Source: Streptomyces sp. NBC_01717 (GTDB lineage Bacteria > Actinomycetota > Actinomycetes > Streptomycetales > Streptomycetaceae). From it: a stretch of DNA of 64,000 nt. The notes below the pieces were generated by a model. The model saw only the letters and a list, made by a program, of their open reading frames with translations. It ran no database searches and was not told where the DNA came from. The stretch is from assembly GCF_036248255.1 (NCBI RefSeq), contig NZ_CP109178.1, positions 7,135,001 to 7,199,000 of the forward strand, in the 5' to 3' direction. Every line of letters begins with the position of its first letter. The stretch's first letter is position 1. The translations under genes were made by a program, and so were the position numbers. Below, one piece after another: positions 57,428-64,000 of the stretch.

Positions 57428-58306
57428 ATGTCTGCGCAGACAGATGCCTTTCCTCAATCACGCCCGGCCCCGCTCTCCGAGAACAGCGGCAAGGACAATG
57501 ACGCCGACCGCCTGCGGATCGTCCCGGTGCGCCGAACAGGGCAGTGGGCAGCGGCCGTTGTGGTCCTGCTGCTGCTCGCCCTGGCGCTGAACTCGGTCAT
57601 CCGCAACGACGCCTTCCAGTGGGACGTCGTCGGCGACTACTTCACCACCGCCTCCGTCCTGCGCGGCCTCGGCCTCACCCTCTGGCTCACCGCCCTCGTC
57701 ATGGCGCTCGGCTTCGCCCTCGGCACACTGCTGGCCGTACTCAGGCTCTCCACCAACCGTGTCCTTCAGGTGGTCAGTTGGGGCTACGTCTGGCTCTTCA
57801 GGTCCACCCCGATCCTGGTCCAGCTGCTCTTCTGGTTCAACATCGGAGCGCTCTACCCGGAGATCCTCGGTGTCCGTACGGTGAACCTCCTCGGGCCCGT
57901 CACGGTCGCCGTCATCGGCCTCACCCTGCATGAGGCCGCGTACGCGGCCGAAGTGGTCCGCGGCGGCATCCTGTCCGTCGAGCGCGGGCAGATCGAGGCC
58001 GCACAGTCGCTGGGCCTCGGCGCCTGGCGCCGGTTCCGCCGGATCGTGCTGCCGCAGGCGATGCGCTCCATCGTCCCGCCCGCAGGGAACATGCTGATCG
58101 GCACGCTCAAGGGCACCTCGATCGTCAGCATCATCGCCGTGCAGGACCTGCTCTATTCGGTGCAGCTCGTGTACCACCGCACCTACCAGGTGATCCCTCT
58201 GCTGCTCGTCGCCACTCTCTGGTACGTGGTGGTCACCTCGCTGCTCAGCGTCGGCCAGCACTACATCGAACGGCACTACGCCCGTGGCACGGCGGGTGCC
58301 CGGTGA
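57428..58306 (+). CDS. Amino-acid ABC transporter permease 1 (HisMQ family)
   Basis: This encodes 292 residues from ATG 57428 (GGAG 8 nt upstream). A cytosolic N-terminal arm (about 45 residues) precedes five helices. The family loop is EAAYAAEVVRGGILSVERGQ followed by EAAQSLGLGAWRRFRRIVLP, the EAA motif that docks the ATPase. [19 protein letters not shown] is typical of polar amino-acid permeases. First gene of the operon; the stop overlaps the next GTG. Confidence 0.93.
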   Translation: MSAQTDAFPQSRPAPLSENSGKDNDADRLRIVPVRRTGQWAAAVVVLLLLALALNSVIRNDAFQWDVVGDYFTTASVLRGLGLTLWLTALVMALGFALGTLLAVLRLSTNRVLQVVSWGYVWLFRSTPILVQLLFWFNIGALYPEILGVRTVNLLGPVTVAVIGLTLHEAAYAAEVVRGGILSVERGQIEAAQSLGLGAWRRFRRIVLPQAMRSIVPPAGNMLIGTLKGTSIVSIIAVQDLLYSVQLVYHRTYQVIPLLLVATLWYVVVTSLLSVGQHYIERHYARGTAGAR

Positions 58307-60180
58307 GCGTCGGGCCGGCCCTCGTCATCGTCGGCGCCGGGCCGCGCGGCACCGGCCTCATCGAGCGCATCGCCGCCAACGCCCCCGAGCTGTACGAGGG
58401 CCGGCGGCTGGACATCCATCTCGTCGACCCGTACCCGCCCGGCGGCGGCCGGATCTGGCGGCACGACCAGTCCCCGCTGCTCTGGATGAACTCCATGGCC
58501 GAGGACGTCACCATGTTCACCGACGACACGGTCCAGCAGGAGGGGCCGATACGTCCGGGGCCCGCACTGCACGCCTGGGCGGCCGACGTCCGCGACGGCA
58601 GAGTCACCCTCGGGGTCGAACCGGAACTCCTCGCACAGATACAGGCGCTGGGAGGCCAGGACTTTCCGAGCAGACGGCTGCAGAGCGCCTATCTGGGATG
58701 GGTGTACGAGCAGGCGGTGGCCGCACTTCCGGCGGGCATCACCGTGCATGAGCACCGTGGGCACGCCCTGCGCGTCACCGGGCAGCGCGACGGCCGTCAG
58801 CACGTCTGGCTGGAGGGCCGCGACGATCCGCTGACCGCCGACCTCGTCGTGCTCACCATCGGTCACCTCGATGCCGAACCCGCGCCCGAGCACGTCGAGT
58901 TGACGCAGTTCGCGGACCGGCACGGGCTCGTCCACCTGCCGCCCGACTTCACCGCCGACAGCGACCTGACCGCCCTGCCCGCCGGTGAACCGGTCATCGT
59001 CCGGGGTTTCGGGCTCGCCTTCATCGATCTGATGGTGCTGCTCACCGAGGGGCGCGGGGGGCGGTACGAGAACGGCGAGTACCTGCCCTCCGGCAAGGAG
59101 CCCGTTCTGCACATCGGATCGCGTCGCGGTGTCCCGTACCACTCCAAGATCGGCTACGGCCGGCAGGGCGAACGGCCGCCGCTGCCGCGCTTCCTCGGCC
59201 CGGACCGGACCGAAGAGCTGCTGAGCCGGCCCGGCCCGCTCGACTTCCGGCGCGATGTGTGGCCACTTGTCGACAAGGAGCTCGGATACGCCCACTACCA
59301 CCGGCTCTTCGCCGCCCATGCCGAGCGCACGACCGTCGACTGGCAGGTCTTCGAGGAGAAGTACACGGCCGCCGACCCGGGCAGCCAGGAGCTGCGCGCC
59401 CTCGTCGTCGCCGCCGTGCCCGACCCGGCCGACCGGCTCGACCTCGAATCGCTCGACCACCCGCTGGACGGCGTGCGCCACCCGTCGTACGACGCACTCC
59501 AGGTCGGGCTGCGCGAGTACATCAGCGCCGACCTCGACCGCCGCCACGACCCCGCGCACAGCGAGGACCTCGCCGTCTTCCTCGGACTGCTCTCCGTCTA
59601 CGGGCAGTTGATGCGGCTCGGTGACATCGGCGGCTGGTGGCACGGCTTCTTCAGCTACCTCGCGTCCGGCCCGCCGGGACCCCGGCTGCACCAGCTGCTC
59701 GCCCTCTCCCGGGCCGGGGTCGTCCGCTTCCTCGGCGCGGGAATGACCATCGAGGCGGACGAGGAACGGGGCGTCTTCCGGGCCGGCAGCGCCACCGTTC
59801 CGGGGGAGTGGATCGAGGCCCGCGCACTGGTCGAGGCCCGGCTGCCTGATCCGTCACTGGAACGCACCCGCAGCCCGATCCTCCAGGCGCTGTACGAGGA
59901 CGGAGCCGCCGCCACCGCCACCGGACTGCTCTCCGTCGACCCCGACGACGGCCGGATCCTGGGCCGCGACGGCCGCCCGCACCCCCGGCGCTTCGCCCTG
60001 GGTCCGCACACCACCGCGCGGGCGAGCGGCGCCTTCACCCGGCCGCGCACCGGCGGCCCGGCGTTCCGGCAGAACGACGCCACCGCACGGACGGCTCTGG
60101 CGTTCCTCCGCGACCTGCTCTGTAGCGACGGCGCCGACCGCAGCGACGGAACGGACGGCGGCGACCGCCTCAGCGCCTGA
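58303..60180 (+). CDS. FAD/NAD(P)-binding protein (NAD_binding_9 type)
   Basis: This encodes 625 residues. An N-terminal dinucleotide loop LVIVGAGPRGTGLIERI (GxGxxG at 11-16) is followed by DPYPPGGGRIWR and NSMAEDVTMFTDD, typical of the PF13454 group. VVLTIGHLDAEP marks the second strand of the FAD fold. The large middle and C-terminal parts contain HRRLFAAHAER-like helical sequence without further motifs. Such enzymes are poorly characterised oxidoreductases; some use flavin to oxidise amino acids or their N-substituents. It is inserted between two permease genes and coupled to the first by GTGA overlap, so it probably acts on the imported compound. Confidence 0.82.
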   Translation: MSVGPALVIVGAGPRGTGLIERIAANAPELYEGRRLDIHLVDPYPPGGGRIWRHDQSPLLWMNSMAEDVTMFTDDTVQQEGPIRPGPALHAWAADVRDGRVTLGVEPELLAQIQALGGQDFPSRRLQSAYLGWVYEQAVAALPAGITVHEHRGHALRVTGQRDGRQHVWLEGRDDPLTADLVVLTIGHLDAEPAPEHVELTQFADRHGLVHLPPDFTADSDLTALPAGEPVIVRGFGLAFIDLMVLLTEGRGGRYENGEYLPSGKEPVLHIGSRRGVPYHSKIGYGRQGERPPLPRFLGPDRTEELLSRPGPLDFRRDVWPLVDKELGYAHYHRLFAAHAERTTVDWQVFEEKYTAADPGSQELRALVVAAVPDPADRLDLESLDHPLDGVRHPSYDALQVGLREYISADLDRRHDPAHSEDLAVFLGLLSVYGQLMRLGDIGGWWHGFFSYLASGPPGPRLHQLLALSRAGVVRFLGAGMTIEADEERGVFRAGSATVPGEWIEARALVEARLPDPSLERTRSPILQALYEDGAAATATGLLSVDPDDGRILGRDGRPHPRRFALGPHTTARASGAFTRPRTGGPAFRQNDATARTALAFLRDLLCSDGADRSDGTDGGDRLSA

Positions 60181-60250
60181 CCGCGGTGCCGTCCCACCTC
60201 CTCAGCCCCCTCCGCCCTTGGCCCCATGGCCCGTATCCCAAGGAATCCTC

Positions 60251-61150
60251 ATGTCGCTCACCAGCGATCCACCTCTGGACAGAACGACCGGGCCCCAGGC
60301 CGAAGCCGCTTCCGCCATCGACTACGGTGCGCTCACCGTCGTCCCCGTGCGCCACCCCTGGCGCTGGGCCGCCGTCGTCGCCACCGCCGTCCTGCTCGCC
60401 CAGTTCCTGCACGGTCTGGTCACCAACCCCGGCTGGGAGTGGGACGTCTTCGCCCGCTTCTTCACCGCCGAGACCATCCTCAAGGCCGTCTGGATCACCC
60501 TCCAACTGACCTTCTACGGCACGGTGCTCGGCTTCGCGCTCGGCATAGTGCTCGCCTTCATGCGGCTGTCGGCCAGCCCGTTCCTCGGCGCGGTCGCCTA
60601 TGCGTACATCTGGGCGTTCCGCTCCATACCACTCATCGTCCAGCTGCTCTTCTGGTTCAACCTCGCCTATCTGTACAAGGAGCTGCAGTTCGGCATCCCG
60701 TTCGGGCCCGGCTTCTTCTCCTTCGACACGATGAACCTCGTCGGCGCGATGAGCGCGGCCGTCCTCGGGCTCGCACTGCACCAGGCGGCCTACGCGGCGG
60801 AGATCGTCCGTGGTGGCGTACTCGCCGTGGACAGCGGCCAGTTGGAGGCGGCCGCCGCACTCGGTATCCCCCGGCACCGGCAGTTGTGGCGGATCGTGCT
60901 GCCGCAGGCGATGCGTTCCATCCTGCCGAACGCCGCCAACGAGATCATCTCGCTCTTCAAGGGCACCTCGATCGTCTCCGTGATGGCGATCGGCGAACTC
61001 TTCTACCAGGTCCAGGTCGTCTACGGACGCAACGGCAGGGTCGTGCCGCTGCTGATGGTCGCCACCGTCTGGTACATCCTCCTGACCACCGTGCTCTCCG
61101 TCCTCCAGTACTACGTCGAACGTCACTACGCCAAGGGGGCCGCGCGATGA
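60251..61150 (+). CDS. Amino-acid ABC transporter permease 2 (HisMQ family)
   Basis: This encodes 299 residues from ATG 60251 (AAGGA about 7 nt upstream). It resembles permease 1 in layout: cytosolic arm, [19 protein letters not shown], the EAA loop [20 protein letters not shown], then [21 protein letters not shown]. The pair likely forms a heterodimer. The stop overlaps the ATPase start. Confidence 0.93.
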   Translation: MSLTSDPPLDRTTGPQAEAASAIDYGALTVVPVRHPWRWAAVVATAVLLAQFLHGLVTNPGWEWDVFARFFTAETILKAVWITLQLTFYGTVLGFALGIVLAFMRLSASPFLGAVAYAYIWAFRSIPLIVQLLFWFNLAYLYKELQFGIPFGPGFFSFDTMNLVGAMSAAVLGLALHQAAYAAEIVRGGVLAVDSGQLEAAAALGIPRHRQLWRIVLPQAMRSILPNAANEIISLFKGTSIVSVMAIGELFYQVQVVYGRNGRVVPLLMVATVWYILLTTVLSVLQYYVERHYAKGAAR

Positions 61151-61944
61151 GCGCCATCACCACCGATTCCACGGATGCCGTCCCGGACGCCATGGTCGAG
61201 ATCCGCGCCGTGCACAAGAGCTTCGGCACTCTCGAGGTCCTGCGCGGCATCGATCTGTCCGTACGCGCCGGAGAGGTGACCGTCGTCCTCGGCCCTTCCG
61301 GGTCCGGCAAGTCCACGCTGCTGCGCACCATCAACCACCTGGAGAAGGTCGACAACGGCTGGATCAGCGTCGACGGCACCCTGGTCGGCTACCGCAGGGA
61401 CGGCAACAAACTCCACGAGCTCCGCGAACGCGAGGTCCTGCGCCAGCGCACCCGGATCGGCTTCGTCTTCCAGAACTTCAATCTCTTCCCGCACCTCACG
61501 GTGCTGGAGAACATCATCGAGGCGCCGGTCTCCGCCCTGCGCCGCCCCCGCAAGGAGGCGGTCGCCGCCGCCGAGAAGCTCCTCGCCCGGGTCGGACTCG
61601 CCGACAAGGCGGGGGCGTACCCGAAGCAGCTCTCCGGCGGGCAACAGCAGCGCGTGGCCATCGCCCGCGCGCTCGCTCTCGAACCGAAGCTGCTGCTCTT
61701 CGACGAGCCGACCTCGGCGCTCGACCCCGAACTGGTCGGCGAAGTCCTCGACGTCATCAAGGACCTGGCGCACGGCGGCACCACGATGATCGTCGTCACG
61801 CACGAGATCGGCTTCGCCCGCGAGGTCGCCGACACCGTCGTCTTCATGGACGAGGGACGGATCGTCGAGCAGGGCGCCCCCGCCGACGTACTCGACCGTC
61901 CGGAACACCCGCGCACCCGCGCCTTCCTCTCCAAGGTCCTGTGA
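61147..61944 (+). CDS. Amino-acid ABC transporter ATP-binding protein (GlnQ/HisP-like)
   Basis: This encodes 265 residues. Walker A is [14 protein letters not shown] (about 48-58), the Q-loop is [18 protein letters not shown], the signature [15 protein letters not shown], Walker [16 protein letters not shown], and the H-loop [13 protein letters not shown]. It is the only ATPase of the locus and must serve both permeases. Overlaps permease 2 by 4 nt (ATGA). Confidence 0.95.
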   Translation: MSAITTDSTDAVPDAMVEIRAVHKSFGTLEVLRGIDLSVRAGEVTVVLGPSGSGKSTLLRTINHLEKVDNGWISVDGTLVGYRRDGNKLHELREREVLRQRTRIGFVFQNFNLFPHLTVLENIIEAPVSALRRPRKEAVAAAEKLLARVGLADKAGAYPKQLSGGQQQRVAIARALALEPKLLLFDEPTSALDPELVGEVLDVIKDLAHGGTTMIVVTHEIGFAREVADTVVFMDEGRIVEQGAPADVLDRPEHPRTRAFLSKVL

Positions 61945-61995
61945 CCTCCCATGTCCCTTTCAACCCCTTCCGCACCGTCTGCAAGGAGCGCCCAC

Positions 61996-62970
61996 GTGCC
62001 CGTCCGCCGTACCCTCGCCGCCACGCTCGCCACCCTCACCGCCGCCGGACTCCTCACGGCCTGCGGAACGAGCGACGCCGCCACCGACGAGATCAACCCG
62101 AAGGGGCAGCGGGGCACCGGCATCAACATCGGCCCCGACCAGCACCGGATCCGGGAGAAGAAGGTCGACGCCATCGCGGCGAAGGTGCCGGCAGCCATCC
62201 GTGAACGCGGCACGCTGCGGCTGGGCGCGAGCGCCGACGCCTCGCCGCCGCTCGGCTTCTACGCCACCGACGACAAGACCCGGATCGGCTCCGAGATCGA
62301 CCTGGCGACCCTGATCGCCGACACGCTCGGGCTGAAGCCCGAGTTCGAGGAGGTCTCCTGGGAGAACCTCTTCGTCGGCCTCGACAGCTCCAAGTTCGAC
62401 GGCGTCCTGTCGAACGTCACGGTCACCGAGGAACGCAAGGAGAAGTACGACTTCGCGACCTACCGGCTCGACAACATCGCCTTCGAGGCCAGGAAGGGCT
62501 CCGGCTGGAAGGTGAAGGGCCCCAAGGACGTGGCGGGCAAGACCATCGCAGTCGCGTCCGGCACCAACCAGGAGAAGATCCTCGTCGACTGGAGCGAGCA
62601 GAACGTCAAGGCCGGACGCAAGCCGGTGGACATCAAGTACTTCCAGAAGGACACCGACTACTACCTGGCCCTGCAGTCCGGCCGGATCGACGGCTATCTC
62701 GGCCCCAGCCCGTCGGTGAACTACCACGTGGCGTCGGCGGGCCGGTCCGAGGTCGTCGGCACGCTGTCGGGCGGCGGCGACGGACTCCAGGGGAAGATCG
62801 CGGCCACCACGAAGAAGGACAGCGGCCTGGTCGAGGCGTACGCGGCCGCCATCGACCACATCATCGAAGACGGCTCGTACGCCAAGGCGCTGGGGCGCTG
62901 GGGGCTCTCCAACGAGGCCGTCGAGAAGTCCGAGATCAACCCGCCCGGCCTTCCCAAGCCCAAGAACTGA
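61996..62970 (+). CDS. Amino-acid ABC transporter substrate-binding lipoprotein 2
   Basis: This encodes 324 residues from GTG 61996 (AAGGAG 7 nt upstream); an ATG at 61951 lacks that support. Lipobox GLLTACGTSD places the lipidated cysteine at 23. The SBP_bac_3 fold includes RGTLRLGASADASPPLGFY, IDLATLIADTLGLKPEFEEV and FDGVLSNVTVTEERKEKYDF. It closely parallels the divergent lipoprotein at 55980 and gives the locus two receptors for one importer, suggesting two related ligands. Confidence 0.92.
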   Translation: MPVRRTLAATLATLTAAGLLTACGTSDAATDEINPKGQRGTGINIGPDQHRIREKKVDAIAAKVPAAIRERGTLRLGASADASPPLGFYATDDKTRIGSEIDLATLIADTLGLKPEFEEVSWENLFVGLDSSKFDGVLSNVTVTEERKEKYDFATYRLDNIAFEARKGSGWKVKGPKDVAGKTIAVASGTNQEKILVDWSEQNVKAGRKPVDIKYFQKDTDYYLALQSGRIDGYLGPSPSVNYHVASAGRSEVVGTLSGGGDGLQGKIAATTKKDSGLVEAYAAAIDHIIEDGSYAKALGRWGLSNEAVEKSEINPPGLPKPKN

Positions 62971-62991
62971 GCCCGAGAGGTACGCACAGCA

Positions 62992-64000
62992 ATGTCTGCC
63001 ACCAACGGTCTTCATCTGGCCGCCGAGATCGGCGGCCCGCCCCACTACGACGCCCGGCACTACGTCGAGCTCGCCCGGCTCGCCGAGCGCGGAGCACTCG
63101 ACTTCGTGACCCTCGGCGACTCGTTCGCCCGCCCCGGGCCCGACGCGCTCGCCGTGCTCTCCCGGGTCGCACCCGCCACCCGCAGGATCGGGCTGGTGCC
63201 GACCGTCACCACCACCCACACCGAGCCGTTCCATGTCTCGTCCGCGGTGGCCACCCTGGACTGGGTGAGCCGCGGCCGGGCGGGCTGGAGCGCCGACGTG
63301 TCGACGACCGAGGCCGAGGCCCGGCTGTTCGGCCGGCGGTCCGCCGCGCCCGCCGCCGAGCTGTGGCGCGAGGCGGGCGAGACCGCCGATGTCGCCGCCC
63401 GGCTGTGGGACAGCTGGGAGGACGACGCGGAGATCCGAGATGTCGCCACCGGCCGCTTCATCGACCGCGACAAGCTGCACTACGTCGACTTCGAGGGCGC
63501 GACGTTCACCGTCCGCGGACCGGCCATCGTGCCCAGGCCCCCGCAGGGCCACCCGGTCACCGTGATCGACGGGACGGGCGGACCGAGCCAGGAGGCCGCC
63601 GCACGCCACGCCGATGTCGTACTCGTACGGGCCACCGCGCCCGAGCAGGCCGCGGGCATCCGGGCGGACGTACGGCGCCGCGCCGCGGCGTACGGCCGCG
63701 ACCCCGACACCCTGCGGGTGCTGGTGGCGCTCACCGTCGACCTCGGGGACGCCGAGACCGCGCCGGAACCCGGTCTGGAGAGCGGACCGCCGCTCGCCGC
63801 CGGAGGCTCGTACTACCGAGGTGGGCCGGTCGACCTCGCCGAACTGATCGCCCGGTGGCACCGGGCCGGAGCCGTCGACGGCTTCCACCTCACGCCCATC
63901 ACACCGGAGCGCGATCTCGAACGGATCGTCAACGGAACCGTCGCCCTGCTTCAGCACCGCAGTCTGTTCCGCACCTTCTACCCGGGAGGCACGCTCCGCG
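62992..64000 (+). CDS. LLM-class flavin-dependent monooxygenase, 3'-truncated by window end
   Basis: The first 336 codons from ATG 62992 (GAGAGG about 11 nt upstream) are present; the gene runs off the window. The bacterial luciferase-like TIM barrel of the NtaA/SnaA/DszA group is visible: HYDARHYVELARLAERGALDF, VTLGDSFARPGPDALAVLSR, IGLVPTVTTTHTEPFHVSSA, TLDWVSRGRAGW, and LWDSWEDDAEIRD with DKLHYVDFEG.TFTVRGP. Such enzymes use reduced FMN and oxygen to cleave C-S, C-N or N-hydroxylate substrates. A partner flavin reductase is not seen in the window. It is the last gene of the importer operon here. Confidence 0.92.
   Translation, partial: MSATNGLHLAAEIGGPPHYDARHYVELARLAERGALDFVTLGDSFARPGPDALAVLSRVAPATRRIGLVPTVTTTHTEPFHVSSAVATLDWVSRGRAGWSADVSTTEAEARLFGRRSAAPAAELWREAGETADVAARLWDSWEDDAEIRDVATGRFIDRDKLHYVDFEGATFTVRGPAIVPRPPQGHPVTVIDGTGGPSQEAAARHADVVLVRATAPEQAAGIRADVRRRAAAYGRDPDTLRVLVALTVDLGDAETAPEPGLESGPPLAAGGSYYRGGPVDLAELIARWHRAGAVDGFHLTPITPERDLERIVNGTVALLQHRSLFRTFYPGGTLR

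Overview
The window is about 64 kb of chromosome from a high-GC actinomycete, almost certainly a Streptomyces. The evidence is codon third positions that are nearly all G or C, frequent GTG starts, ATGA/GTGA stop-start overlaps, a SepF paralogue, a PucR regulator, and a housekeeping order (recN, pyrG, ald, parA-like, scpA, scpB, rluB, aroH, tyrA, cmk, plsC, der) that I know from streptomycete chromosomes. It opens inside an rRNA operon and ends inside a flavin monooxygenase gene. I saw no insertion sequence, prophage, CRISPR array or tRNA gene.

Layout. 1-3186: 3' part of 23S rRNA, 5S rRNA and the operon terminator. 3255-7794: an arginine/glycine/aspartate repeat protein with a helical C-terminus, a DUF1015 protein and a HAD phosphatase. 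7925-10981: an iron-box-controlled FecCD-type siderophore importer (two permeases and an ATPase) with no local binding protein. 11139-15438: an SCP2-domain protein, then a tight run of small gene, tlyA-type methyltransferase, NAD kinase and recN. 15526-17551: a degenerate MraY/WecA-like membrane protein and a GT4 glycosyltransferase. 17642-22735 (minus strand): GH15 hydrolase, FAD oxidoreductase and PucR regulator. 23144-29055: pyrG, a Nudix hydrolase, a STAND-type ATPase with TPRs, and ald. 29383-34204: an orphan ParA, a likely ribbon-helix-helix partner, scpA, scpB and an RluB-type pseudouridine synthase.

34306-39361 is an NAD/ADP-ribose island: an NrtR-like operator, pnuC, a NadR-like bifunctional enzyme, nrtR and an ADP-ribosylglycohydrolase. 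It is followed by two convergent RlaP-type nucleotidyltransferases. 39590-41067 holds a YidB-like protein and a DUF1304/TetR pair. 41208-45682 is the aroH-tyrA, cmk-plsC-der run. 45793-54363 is mixed: a Cys/His-rich two-gene unit, a WYL regulator, a small I78-type inhibitor, a PAP2 phosphatase, an MFS exporter, an acyl-CoA dehydrogenase and a sepF paralogue. 54672-55946 is a DUF5685 protein with an extreme cysteine tail. 55980-64000 is a polar amino-acid ABC importer with two binding lipoproteins, two permeases and one ATPase, interleaved with an FAD/NAD(P)-binding enzyme and an LLM flavin monooxygenase. I read this last locus as a scavenging pathway, possibly for sulfur.

The strongest leads are the NAD/ADP-ribose island with its paired nucleotidyltransferases, the ParA/RHH pair fused by overlap to the condensin kleisin operon, the transporter-monooxygenase locus, the segmentally duplicated repeat gene beside the rRNA operon, and several starts with a -10-like box 6-8 nt upstream that look leaderless. 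One of these has its promoter duplicated by exactly 21 bp.
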